This document shows, one piece after another, positions 38,211-49,349 of a DNA stretch of 64,000 nucleotides. The DNA comes from Polynucleobacter meluiroseus. GTDB taxonomy: Bacteria; Pseudomonadota; Gammaproteobacteria; Burkholderiales; Burkholderiaceae. The notes under the pieces are model-generated. The model saw nothing but the letters and a program-made list of their open reading frames with translations, ran no database searches and had not been told where the DNA came from. The stretch covers positions 1-64,000 of the forward strand of contig CAMDUR010000001.1 in the NCBI GenBank assembly GCA_945879115.1. The letters are read 5' to 3'. Made by a program: the position numbers and the translations under genes. Numbering within the stretch: position 1 is the first letter of the stretch; every line of letters starts with the position of its first letter.

Positions 38211-39503
38211 ATGCAAACCGAATTAGCCCCTCGATATATTGGTACCCCAGATGGAGAAACGGCTCAAAATATTTTGAGTAAGTGTGTGCACTGCGGCTTC
38301 TGTACAGCCACCTGCCCTACTTATCAATTGCTAGGTGATGAGTTAGACGGTCCAAGAGGACGAATTTATCTCATCAAACAAATTGCTGAGGGAAAACTTG
38401 CAACTGAAAAAACTAGACAACATTTAGATCGCTGTCTAACTTGTAGAAATTGTGAGACCACTTGTCCTAGTGGTGTCGACTATGGCCACCTAATTGATAT
38501 TGGTCGTAAATGGGTCGAGGAGCAAACGCCAGCCAGACCGTTTCTAGAAACGCTGTTGCGTAAGGCTTTGGCTAATGGTTTAACTAACAAAAGCTTATTT
38601 AACACTAGCATGCGCTTGGGTCGATTATTTAGACCACTTATGCCAAGCTCCATTCAACAAAAGATTCCTCAAGGTAAAGCGCCTGGAGTAAGACCTGCGC
38701 TTGACCTTCATACTCATAAAATGTTGATGCTTGAAGGTTGCGTTCAACCTGGCATGCTTCCTAATATTAATAATGCAACCGTTCGTGTCTTGAGTCGTGT
38801 GGGCGTTGACGTGTTATCTGCGTCAAAAGCGGGTTGCTGTGGCGCATTGAAATATCACCTTAATGAGCAAGAGGCTGGTTTAGATGACATGCGTCGCAAT
38901 ATTGATGCCTGGTGGCCTTACATCACTGGAAGCGCTCCAGACTGCCAAGGGCAAAAAGTGAGCGCCTTGATTATGAATGCTTCGGGCTGTGGCGTAACAG
39001 TAAAAGAATATGGGCATATTTTGCGAGATGATCCAGCTTATGCTGAAAAAGCAAAGACAGTCTCAAGCCTATGCAAAGACTTAGTTGAAATACTTCCGGA
39101 CTATACCGACACGCTTAAGAAGTATATTGGCTCTCAAACACAAGCAGGTGTTGTTTACCATCCGCCATGCACCCTTCAGCATGGTCAGAAAATTAAAGGT
39201 GCACTAGAAGGCTTTTTAGGGCAGCTTGGTATCAAAACAAACTTATGCGAAGACAGCCATCTATGCTGTGGCTCTGCAGGAACTTATTCTATCCTTCAAG
39301 CAGATCTCTCTAAACAGCTCAAACAGCAAAAATTAGAAAATCTTCATCAGGCTGTTAAAAAGCATGAGGCTGACCGAATAGTCTCTGCCAACATTGGTTG
39401 CATCACCCATCTCCAGAATCAAGAAACATCTGTAGAACACTGGATTGAACTAATTGATGGAATATTGGAGCAAAATGGAGGATATGACCTCCATAAAAGC
39501 TAA
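38211..39503 (+). CDS. glcF: glycolate oxidase iron-sulfur subunit GlcF
   Basis: Electron-transfer subunit. It has 430 residues with two 4Fe-4S motifs near the N-terminus: C-V-H-C-G-F-C-T-A-T-C-P (about 25-36) and C-L-T-C-R-N-C-E-T-T-C-P (about 75-86). Two later Cys-rich (CCG) regions follow, around A-G-C-C-G-A near 207 and L-C-C-G-S-A-G near 352. With glcD and glcE it makes a complete enzyme. Its 3' end overlaps the next gene, yggS. Confidence 0.96.
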   Translation: MQTELAPRYIGTPDGETAQNILSKCVHCGFCTATCPTYQLLGDELDGPRGRIYLIKQIAEGKLATEKTRQHLDRCLTCRNCETTCPSGVDYGHLIDIGRKWVEEQTPARPFLETLLRKALANGLTNKSLFNTSMRLGRLFRPLMPSSIQQKIPQGKAPGVRPALDLHTHKMLMLEGCVQPGMLPNINNATVRVLSRVGVDVLSASKAGCCGALKYHLNEQEAGLDDMRRNIDAWWPYITGSAPDCQGQKVSALIMNASGCGVTVKEYGHILRDDPAYAEKAKTVSSLCKDLVEILPDYTDTLKKYIGSQTQAGVVYHPPCTLQHGQKIKGALEGFLGQLGIKTNLCEDSHLCCGSAGTYSILQADLSKQLKQQKLENLHQAVKKHEADRIVSANIGCITHLQNQETSVEHWIELIDGILEQNGGYDLHKS

Positions 39504-40197
39504 CTTGGCCCATGTTTTAGAGTGCCTTTCAGAAGCAGCTCATGCTTCTGGGCGCTCCCCATCAGACACACAACTCTTAGCCGTTTCTAAAACATTCCCA
39601 GCCAGCGACGTCCGTTCAGCTTTTGAAGCTGGTCAGAAAGCATTTGGGGAAAACTATGTTCAAGAGGGTGTGGCAAAAATTGCCGAATTAAGTGATATTA
39701 GAAATCAAATTGAGTGGCACTTTATTGGTCCACTCCAAAGTAATAAGTCCAAAGATGTTGCTGAAAACTTTGACTGGGTTCACAGTATTGATCGTTTAAA
39801 AATTGCACAGCGACTCAATGACCAAAGGCCTGACCAACTTCAACCTTTGAATGTCTGTATCCAAGTTAACGTCAGTGGCGAATCAAGTAAAAGCGGCGTG
39901 AAGCCCTTTGAGCTAAGCGATCTATGCCTCGCTATCATCACCATGCCAAAACTTCGCCTGAGAGGTTTGATGAGCATCCCGGAGCCAACAGATGATGTGG
40001 CACAGCAAAGAGCTGACCACAAGCAACTCTTCGATTTATTCAATACTCTTAAAAAAAATCCTCTGCTTCAATCCTCATCTTCATATTTTGATACCCTATC
40101 AATGGGTATGTCCTCGGATATGACCGCAGCAATTGCAGAAGGTAGTACGATAGTACGTGTTGGCACAGCTATTTTTGGCAAAAGAACTTATTTATGA
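39475..40197 (+). CDS. yggS: YggS/PROSC family pyridoxal-phosphate homeostasis protein
   Basis: A small PLP-binding protein of the YggS (PipY) family with a role in vitamin B6 and amino-acid homeostasis; it has no known catalytic activity. The PLP-binding Lys lies in L-L-A-V-S-K-T-F-P (about residue 39 from this start), and G-E-N-Y-V-Q-E, W-H-F-I-G-P-L-Q-S-N-K and S-M-G-M-S-S-D-M are family motifs. The frame is open from 39454, but ATG 39475, with TGGAG 5 bases before it, or ATG 39484 fits the family better. It overlaps the end of glcF, and its stop overlaps the proC start by 4 bases. Confidence 0.94.
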   Translation: MEDMTSIKANLAHVLECLSEAAHASGRSPSDTQLLAVSKTFPASDVRSAFEAGQKAFGENYVQEGVAKIAELSDIRNQIEWHFIGPLQSNKSKDVAENFDWVHSIDRLKIAQRLNDQRPDQLQPLNVCIQVNVSGESSKSGVKPFELSDLCLAIITMPKLRLRGLMSIPEPTDDVAQQRADHKQLFDLFNTLKKNPLLQSSSSYFDTLSMGMSSDMTAAIAEGSTIVRVGTAIFGKRTYL

Positions 40198-41039
40198 CAT
40201 CTCTATCAAACTTAAAAATTGTATTTGTTGGTGGCGGCAATATGGCTAATGCCATGATTGGTGGTCTGATTCAAAAAGGGGCTCAAGCGTCTCATATTGC
40301 TGTAGCGGATCCTTTTGAACCAACAAGAAAAGCACTAGAAGCTAACTTTAAAATTTCTACTGCCGAAAATATTCAAGATCTTTCTGAAAAAATTCAGAAA
40401 GCTGACGTATTAGTTTTGGCAATTAAACCGCAACAATTCAAAGAAGCTGCTACAGAATTAGCTTTGGTTTTTGAAAAAAGCGCTCATAAGCCTTTGTGCC
40501 TCAGTGTCGCTGCTGGTATCCGTACTCAAGATATGGCCAAATGGTTGAAACATGATCGCCTCATTCGTGCAATGCCGAATACGCCTGCACTGATTGGTCA
40601 AGGTATGACTGGTTTGTTTGCAAATAATCAAGCAACAAAGGAAGATCAAGCTAATGCAGAAAGTATCTGCCATGCTGTAGGAAAAATAACTTGGGTTTCT
40701 GAAGAAAAACAAATTGATGACATAACAGCCGTTTCAGGAAGCGGCCCAGCTTATGTATTTGCTTTTATTGAGGCCCTCGAGCAAGCAGCCATAACGCAAG
40801 GGTTAAGTAAAGAGCAATCTCATTTATTGGCGACGCAAACAGTTTTAGGTGCAGCCACTTTAGCCGCACAATCCAATGAATCTGCAGGAACTCTTCGCGA
40901 AAAAGTCACATCAAAAGGTGGCACAACATACGCCGCATTACAGGTGTTGGAGCAAAAAGGTTGGTCAGATATCATCACTCAAGCAGTTGCAGCAGCCAGT
41001 GCACGCGGCGCTGAAATGGGTCAAGAGTTCGGACAATAA
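40194..41039 (+). CDS. proC: pyrroline-5-carboxylate reductase
   Basis: Reduces pyrroline-5-carboxylate to proline with NAD(P)H. It has 281 residues. The nucleotide-binding G-G-G-N-M-A-N-A-M-I-G-G segment is at about 14-25. The signature S-G-S-G-P-A-Y-V-F segment (about 180-188) and T-S-K-G-G-T-T-Y-A-A-L near 238 are present. The yggS-proC pair is widespread in bacteria; here it follows glcDEF without a gap. It is convergent with ubiA, 3 bases away, with no visible terminator. Confidence 0.97.
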   Translation: MTSLSNLKIVFVGGGNMANAMIGGLIQKGAQASHIAVADPFEPTRKALEANFKISTAENIQDLSEKIQKADVLVLAIKPQQFKEAATELALVFEKSAHKPLCLSVAAGIRTQDMAKWLKHDRLIRAMPNTPALIGQGMTGLFANNQATKEDQANAESICHAVGKITWVSEEKQIDDITAVSGSGPAYVFAFIEALEQAAITQGLSKEQSHLLATQTVLGAATLAAQSNESAGTLREKVTSKGGTTYAALQVLEQKGWSDIITQAVAAASARGAEMGQEFGQ

Positions 41040-41042
41040 ATA

Positions 41043-41897
41043 TCAGTTTTGTGAACAGGCGATCGCAATAAAGAATAACGCTCCAAGCCAACTATTCTGC
41101 TTAAAGGCCTGAAAGCACTTTGCTCGGTCACGGGTCTTGATTAATTTGTAATAGTGAAACACCAAACCTAAACCCATCAGCCAAAAAATCCAAAAAACAC
41201 TGTTGAAGTTTTGGGTGGTAGCAACGTAAGCAAATCCTACAAAAAATACTCCGTAGCAAGCCAAAATAGCTGTGACGTCATAAGTTCCAAAAGTAATTGC
41301 TGAAGTTTTAATACCTAGTTTTAAATCATCATTTTTATCAACCATGGCATAAGCAGTGTCATAAGCAATTGCCCAAGCAATATTTGATAACACCAATACC
41401 CACGCATACAAAGGGATGTTGTTTTGAGCTGCGGCAAAAGACATCGGGATACCAAATGAGAAAGCAATGCCTAAAACTGCTTGAGGCATTGAAAAGAATC
41501 TTTTTGTAAATGGGTAAATAATTGCAACTAGCAATGCAGGCACCGACAAAATCTTTGTGAAAGTATTTAATGGCAGGATAAGTAGGAATGCCGCTAATGC
41601 TAATAAACCAGCAACCATTAAGGCTTCCCAAGATTTAATTCTTCCAGAGGTTAATGGTCGACTTTCAGTTCTAGTAACGTGCTTATCAAAGTTTCTATCT
41701 GCGTAGTCATTGATGGCGCAACCCGCACTTCGCATTAGAAAAGTGCCTAATGTAAAAATCAGAAATAAGGTAAAACTGGGCTGGCCGCTGGTAGCTAACC
41801 ACAAAGCCCAAAGTGTCGGCCATAAAACCAACAGGGTGCCAATTGGTTTATCAAATCTAATTAATGCAAGATAGTCTGTTAACTTCTCAGACCTCAT
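41043..41897 (-). CDS. ubiA: 4-hydroxybenzoate polyprenyltransferase
   Basis: Integral membrane prenyltransferase that attaches the polyprenyl tail to 4-hydroxybenzoate in ubiquinone synthesis. It has 284 residues and about eight or nine hydrophobic segments. The first Asp-rich motif N-D-Y-A-D-R-N-F-D is at 63-71 and the second, D-K-N-D-D-L-K-L-G-I-K-T-S, near 187. The R-F-D-K-P-I-G segment at 14-20 is typical. The start overlaps the oxyR stop by 4 bases, so it is the third gene of recG-oxyR-ubiA. Confidence 0.96.
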   Translation of the reverse strand: MRSEKLTDYLALIRFDKPIGTLLVLWPTLWALWLATSGQPSFTLFLIFTLGTFLMRSAGCAINDYADRNFDKHVTRTESRPLTSGRIKSWEALMVAGLLALAAFLLILPLNTFTKILSVPALLVAIIYPFTKRFFSMPQAVLGIAFSFGIPMSFAAAQNNIPLYAWVLVLSNIAWAIAYDTAYAMVDKNDDLKLGIKTSAITFGTYDVTAILACYGVFFVGFAYVATTQNFNSVFWIFWLMGLGLVFHYYKLIKTRDRAKCFQAFKQNSWLGALFFIAIACSQN

Positions 41898-42811
41898 AAA
41901 TAATCAACCCCTAATAAACCCGAAGTCTTAATGGCTTCGGCTAAAGCATGCATGGCAGCTGACCTTGCGTAACTTTTACGCCAAACTAAAACAACTCTTC
42001 TTTTTGGTATGGGCTCAGCAAATGGCACATATTTAATCAGGCTATTAGGATTGGTTTGGTCATTGATTGAAGTCACTGGAAAAACACTAACCCCAATACC
42101 ACCTGCCACCATTTGCCTGATTGTCTCTAGTGAAGAACCCTCAAATCCGCTTAGATCTTCATTACGTTGTGATCTCTGCATATCAGGACAAATATCTAAA
42201 ACATGATCGCGGAAACAGTGGCCTTGCCCCAATAGAAGTGTTGCTTGAGACTGTAAATCAGCATGCTGAATTACGGGTGTCGTCTCCCAGGGATGCCCTA
42301 CAGGAACAGCAACCACCAAACTCTCGTCATATAAAGGAGTGACATCTAAACCACTTTCAGAGAATGGTTCAGCCAAGATAGCAGCATCAATATCACCTTG
42401 TTTAAGTAGCTCAAGTAGGCGCACTGTAAAGTTCTCTTGAAGATACAGAGGCATTTTGGGTAAAACTTCGCGGCTTTTTGAAATTAGCTTTGGCAGTAAA
42501 TAAGGAGCAATGGTGTAGATGGTACCTAATCTTACAGGCCCAGAAAGAGGATCTTGACCATGTTGGGCAAGATGCTTAATAACTTGAGCCTCCTCTAAAA
42601 CTTTTTGAGCTTGGTGCACGATCTTTTGGCCGAGATCAGTAATAGTGAGCTCAGCGCCAGATCTCTCGAATATTTGAACGTTAAGCTCATCCTCAAGCTT
42701 TTTGATGGCAACAGAAAGGGTGGGTTGAGATACAAAACATGCCTCAGCTGCCCTACCGAAGTGGCGCTCTCTAGCAACTGCAACAATATATCTAAATTCA
42801 GTAAGTGTCAT
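41894..42811 (-). CDS. oxyR: hydrogen peroxide sensor OxyR (LysR family)
   Basis: LysR-type activator of peroxide-defence genes. It has 305 residues: an N-terminal winged helix-turn-helix (about 1-60) and a C-terminal sensor domain. The redox pair is exactly as in E. coli: Cys199 and Cys208 in the G-H-C-F-R-D-H-V-L-D-I-C segment, which makes OxyR the right name and not just a generic LysR regulator. It lies 12 bases after recG and overlaps ubiA, so it appears to be expressed with both. No ahpCF or katG is in this window. Confidence 0.94.
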   Translation of the reverse strand: MTLTEFRYIVAVARERHFGRAAEACFVSQPTLSVAIKKLEDELNVQIFERSGAELTITDLGQKIVHQAQKVLEEAQVIKHLAQHGQDPLSGPVRLGTIYTIAPYLLPKLISKSREVLPKMPLYLQENFTVRLLELLKQGDIDAAILAEPFSESGLDVTPLYDESLVVAVPVGHPWETTPVIQHADLQSQATLLLGQGHCFRDHVLDICPDMQRSQRNEDLSGFEGSSLETIRQMVAGGIGVSVFPVTSINDQTNPNSLIKYVPFAEPIPKRRVVLVWRKSYARSAAMHALAEAIKTSGLLGVDYL

Positions 42812-42823
42812 ATATAGAGGATA

Positions 42824-44893
42824 TCAAGCTTTTAGGAAGTCAGCACGATGGCCTAACCAACGCTCCAAATGCTTTTGACTAATCTCTGGATATTGATTAA
42901 GTAATTGGACTGAGAGCTCTTTTGTTTTTTCTATTAAGTCGTGCTCGTTTTGTAAGTCAACAAAACGGAGCATCCCATCTCCAGACTGTCTAGAACCCAA
43001 TAATTCACCAGGACCTCTTAAAGCTAAATCTTTCTCAGCAATGATGAATCCATCCTGAGTTTCTCTCAGGGTTTGTAAGCGCTCTTTTGCCGCCATTGAT
43101 AATTGTGAACTATATAAAAGAATGCAAATTGATTGGGCAGAGCCGCGACCTACACGACCGCGAAGTTGATGTAATTGTGAATAACCAAATCTTTCTGCAT
43201 GCTCAATCACCATCAGAGATGCATTAGGCACATCAACGCCAACCTCAATCACCGTTGTAGCAACCAATATCTGAATCTCACCTAAAACGAAAGCTTGCAT
43301 AACAGCATTTTTTTCATCAGCTTTGAGCCGCCCGTGAATGAGGCCTACCTTAACATTAGGTAAAGCTAGCTGCAAAGACTCATATGTATCAACTGCAGTT
43401 TGTAATTGCAAAACTTCTGACTCTTCAATTAGTGGGCAAACCCAATAAATTTGACGCCCTAACTTTAATTGTTCTGATAACCCTGCTACTACCTCATCAC
43501 GTCTATCACTTTTAATTAACTTTGTAACAACTGGGGTTCTACCTGGTGGTAATTCATCAATCACTGAAACCTCAAGATCAGCATAGAAAGTCATCGCAAG
43601 AGTTCTTGGTATGGGTGTTGCTGACATCATGAGCTGATGACAATCAATTTCAACATCATCAATCTTTTGCTGAAGTTGCAAGCGCTGTTTAACACCAAAA
43701 CGATGCTGCTCATCAATGACTGCCAAACCCAATCTGGCAAATTCAACACTATCTTGAATTAACGCATGCGTTCCAATCACTAAACGACCCTCGCCACTAG
43801 CAATAGATGCTTGCGCCGCTTTCTTGTCTTTAGCTTTTAGTGAGCCAGTTAGCCAAACTATTTCAATACCCATCGGTTGCAACCAGATGGATAACTTTCT
43901 GTAATGCTGTTCAGCCAATATCTCAGTTGGCGCCATAATTGCAGCTTGATAGCCGTGATCTAAACAGTGCATAGCTGCCAATGCCGCTACGATGGTCTTA
44001 CCGCTACCTACGTCGCCTTGAAGCAATCTGTTCATAGGGTAGGGTTGCGCCAAATCTGAAATTAAATCTTGCCATACTCTTTGCTGAGATCCCGTTAACT
44101 GAAAAGGTAGCTGTAGTAGAAACTTTTCTAAGATTCCATCTTTTTTAGGCTTGAGGTTCATTTGGACTGATCGACGACTCAAACGTTTAGCTCTAGCCTG
44201 TTGCAAAGAAATCTGTTGAGCTAATAACTCCTCAATCTGAATTCTGCGCCAAGCGGGATGAGTTCGATTCTGAATCGACTCCATATCGTCATGGCGACTA
44301 GGATGATGCAGCGTGTGAATAGCTTCCCATAAGCTTGGTAAATTCAATCCAGGGAAGCAGTTTTTCAAGATATCTTTAGGAAATATCTCAGAAAATAAAG
44401 ACTCCAAATCAGCATCTTTAAATGCTTTATCAATCGCCTTACGAATACTTAATTGACTCACCCCAGCGGTAGTTGAATATACGGGGGTTAAATTATTAGG
44501 TAAGGACGCGTCAGGAGATACCGCCCTTACCGCTGGATGAACCATTTCTGGTCCGTAATATCCGTCTCGAACATCGCCGCGAACTCTCAAATGCTGCCCG
44601 ACCGCCATCTGTTTTTGTTGGCTCGGATAAAAATTTAACCATCTCAAAAATAATTCATCACCTTCTTCATCTCTAATAACAATGAGTAACTGCCTTCTGG
44701 GGCGATACATGACTTCTTGGCGAATTACAGTACCTTGAACTTGGGCTGAAGCACCACCAAAACTATTAATAACTGAAGCAATAGTTGATAATTTAGTCTC
44801 ATCTTCATAACGAATAGGTAAGTGCAAGGCACAATCCAACGAGGAATGCAGACCCAACTTTTCAAGAGGATTTGAACTAGATTTACTAACCAT
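42824..44893 (-). CDS. recG: ATP-dependent DNA helicase RecG
   Basis: Helicase that regresses stalled forks and processes branched DNA. It has 689 residues. An N-terminal OB-type wedge domain (about 45-125) precedes the helicase core, with Walker A G-D-V-G-S-G-K-T (293-300), the D-E-Q-H-R-F-G motif, S-A-T-P-I-P-R-T and a C-terminal Q-L-R-G-R-V-G-R-G segment. It is the first gene of recG-oxyR-ubiA and divergent from queA by 32 bases. Confidence 0.97.
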   Translation of the reverse strand: MVSKSSSNPLEKLGLHSSLDCALHLPIRYEDETKLSTIASVINSFGGASAQVQGTVIRQEVMYRPRRQLLIVIRDEEGDELFLRWLNFYPSQQKQMAVGQHLRVRGDVRDGYYGPEMVHPAVRAVSPDASLPNNLTPVYSTTAGVSQLSIRKAIDKAFKDADLESLFSEIFPKDILKNCFPGLNLPSLWEAIHTLHHPSRHDDMESIQNRTHPAWRRIQIEELLAQQISLQQARAKRLSRRSVQMNLKPKKDGILEKFLLQLPFQLTGSQQRVWQDLISDLAQPYPMNRLLQGDVGSGKTIVAALAAMHCLDHGYQAAIMAPTEILAEQHYRKLSIWLQPMGIEIVWLTGSLKAKDKKAAQASIASGEGRLVIGTHALIQDSVEFARLGLAVIDEQHRFGVKQRLQLQQKIDDVEIDCHQLMMSATPIPRTLAMTFYADLEVSVIDELPPGRTPVVTKLIKSDRRDEVVAGLSEQLKLGRQIYWVCPLIEESEVLQLQTAVDTYESLQLALPNVKVGLIHGRLKADEKNAVMQAFVLGEIQILVATTVIEVGVDVPNASLMVIEHAERFGYSQLHQLRGRVGRGSAQSICILLYSSQLSMAAKERLQTLRETQDGFIIAEKDLALRGPGELLGSRQSGDGMLRFVDLQNEHDLIEKTKELSVQLLNQYPEISQKHLERWLGHRADFLKA

Positions 44894-44925
44894 GTATAGA
44901 ATCTTACTGTTCCTACGGAATCTCG

Positions 44926-47117
<2,192 letters not shown>

Positions 47118-47146
47118 AATCCACGTTTCTACTTGGAGGATTAATA

Positions 47147-47467
47147 ATGTTTATTAGTAACGCTTATGCACAAACTGCCGGCGCTGAATCTGGCGGCATT
47201 ATGGGTTTCTTGCCTTTAATTTTAATGTTTGTAGTTTTGTACTTTGTAATGATTCGTCCACAAATGAAGCGTCAAAAAGAAGTTAAATTGATGATCGAAG
47301 CTTTAGCTGTTGGTGACGAAGTAGTTACTGTTGGCGGTTTAATGGGTACAGTAACTCAGCAAAAAGATCATTACATTACAGTTGAATTGATCCCTGGCAC
47401 AGAAGTAAAAATGCAGAAAAATTCAGTTACTGCTGTATTGCCAAAAGGCACCATTAAAGCTATCTAA
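47147..47467 (+). CDS. yajC: preprotein translocase subunit YajC
   Basis: Small single-span inner-membrane protein that associates with SecD-SecF. It has 106 residues. One membrane helix (about 20-38, with F-L-P-L-I-L-M-F-V-V-L-Y-F) is followed by the R-P-Q-M-K-R-Q-K-E and V-G-D-E-V-V-T-V-G-G-L-M-G segments typical of the family. A strong ribosome binding site (GGAGG) precedes the ATG. secD follows after 11 bases. Confidence 0.96.
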   Translation: MFISNAYAQTAGAESGGIMGFLPLILMFVVLYFVMIRPQMKRQKEVKLMIEALAVGDEVVTVGGLMGTVTQQKDHYITVELIPGTEVKMQKNSVTAVLPKGTIKAI

Positions 47468-47478
47468 GAAAGCTAAGA

Positions 47479-49335
47479 ATGAACCGTTACCCGCTGTGGA
47501 AATATATTGTTATCGTAGTTGCCCTATTGATTGGCGGCACCTACACCATCCCTAACTTTTTTGGGGAGGCTCCGGCTGTACAAATCTCAGCGGGTAAGGC
47601 AACAGTCAAGATTGATCTAGCAACACAAGAGAGAGTGACTCAGTTGCTCTCACAGGCCAATATCGAAACAAAAGGTACTCAATTTGAGCGTGCTGGCAAT
47701 AACGGCACTATCAAGGTCCGTTTGGCTAACACTGATAATCAACTTAAAGCCAAAGATGTTTTACAAAAATCTTTAAACCCTGATGGCAACGATCCAGCTT
47801 ACGTTGTTGCCCTCAACCTTATTTCTAATACACCTGCATGGTTGACTTCAATGGGGGCCATGCCAATGTATCTCGGTCTCGACCTTCGTGGTGGTGTTCA
47901 CTTCTTATTACAAGTGGATATGCGCGGAGCCCTTCAGAAAAAGCTTGAAAGTCTTACGACTGATACACGCTCGCAATTACGTGAAAAATCTATTCGCCAT
48001 AATGGTATTGAGCGCCAGAATGATCAAATTATCGTTCGCTTCCCGAATCAAGATGATGCGAATGCCGCAAGAGTACTCCTTAACAAAGGTCTAGCTGATT
48101 TAGATTTCAATGTTGAAAAATCAGCTGACGGATTTAGACTGGTTGGTAAGTTCAGAGATAGCGCTCTTAAAGAAGTTCAAGAAAATGCTGTTAAACAGAA
48201 TATTGTTACCCTGAATAAGCGAGTTAATGAACTTGGTGTAGCCGAACCAGTGATTCAGCGACAAGGGCAGGACCGCATTATTGTGCAACTACCAGGTGTT
48301 CAGGATACAGCTCGCGCCAAAGATATTATCGGCCGCACGGCAACTTTAGAATCTCGTTTAGCTGACCCAGTAAAAACTTATTTACTGTCAGGTGAAGTGG
48401 CCCCTCCCGGAGCAGATGTTTTTAAAACTGGCGACGGTCGTCAAGTTGTCTTTAAGAGATCTGTGATTTTTAGTGGTGATCGTATTACTAGCGCCTCCGC
48501 TGGCTTTGACTCTAATCAAAGACCCGCCGTTAGCATCACATTAGATTCTGTAGGTGGTCGAGTCATGCAAGAGATCACTCGTGAGAACGTTGGTAAACCA
48601 ATGGGCATGATCCTTTTCGAAAAAGGACGCGGTGAAGTCTTAACAGTTGCAACCATTCAAAGTGAATTTGGCTCAAAGTTTCAAATCACAGGACAACCTA
48701 ATACTGAAAGCGCTAATGACTTGGCCCTTCTTCTTAGAGCAGGCTCATTAGCGGCTCCAATGGAAATTATTGAAGAGCGTACTATTGGACCAAGCTTAGG
48801 AGCTGACAATATTGCTAAAGGTTTTAATTCAGTCATCTATGGATTCTGCGCTATCGCTATTTTCATGATTGGCTATTACTTATTATTTGGCGTATTTTCA
48901 GTCATTGCTTTAGCGGTTAATCTTTTCTTATTGGTAGCTATTCTTTCTATGCTCCAGGCAACTTTAACTTTACCTGGTATTGCAGCCATGGCTCTGGCCT
49001 TAGGTATGGCAATTGACTCTAACGTTTTAATTAATGAGCGTATCCGCGAGGAGTTAAGAGCCGGTGTAACTCCACAAGCTGCAATCGCCACTGGTTTTGA
49101 GCGTGCCTGGGGAACTATTCTAGACTCCAACATTACTACATTGATCGCTGGCATTGCCTTGCTAGCATTTGGCTCAGGCCCAGTCAGAGGATTTGCAGTG
49201 GTACATAGCTTAGGTATTTTGACTTCCATGTTCTCTGCAGTTTTCTTCTCAAGAGGCATTGCCAATCTTTGGTATGGTCGTCAGAAGAAATTGCAAAAAA
49301 TATCAATTGGCCAAGTTTGGCGCCCTACTGAATAA
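47479..49335 (+). CDS. secD: protein translocase subunit SecD
   Basis: RND-type membrane protein that uses the proton gradient to pull secreted proteins through SecYEG. It has 618 residues: one N-terminal membrane helix, a large periplasmic domain with the L-G-L-D-L-R-G-G-V-H segment (about residues 133-142), and a C-terminal five-helix membrane domain with A-L-G-M-A-I-D-S-N-V-L-I-N-E-R-I-R-E-E. It lies between yajC and secF (14-base gap). Confidence 0.98.
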   Translation: MNRYPLWKYIVIVVALLIGGTYTIPNFFGEAPAVQISAGKATVKIDLATQERVTQLLSQANIETKGTQFERAGNNGTIKVRLANTDNQLKAKDVLQKSLNPDGNDPAYVVALNLISNTPAWLTSMGAMPMYLGLDLRGGVHFLLQVDMRGALQKKLESLTTDTRSQLREKSIRHNGIERQNDQIIVRFPNQDDANAARVLLNKGLADLDFNVEKSADGFRLVGKFRDSALKEVQENAVKQNIVTLNKRVNELGVAEPVIQRQGQDRIIVQLPGVQDTARAKDIIGRTATLESRLADPVKTYLLSGEVAPPGADVFKTGDGRQVVFKRSVIFSGDRITSASAGFDSNQRPAVSITLDSVGGRVMQEITRENVGKPMGMILFEKGRGEVLTVATIQSEFGSKFQITGQPNTESANDLALLLRAGSLAAPMEIIEERTIGPSLGADNIAKGFNSVIYGFCAIAIFMIGYYLLFGVFSVIALAVNLFLLVAILSMLQATLTLPGIAAMALALGMAIDSNVLINERIREELRAGVTPQAAIATGFERAWGTILDSNITTLIAGIALLAFGSGPVRGFAVVHSLGILTSMFSAVFFSRGIANLWYGRQKKLQKISIGQVWRPTE

Positions 49336-49349
49336 AAGGAATCAAGATT

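Noticed and set aside
48876-49265. 129-codon frame antisense to secD
   Set aside because: It is fully inside secD, with no start signal or recognisable domain.
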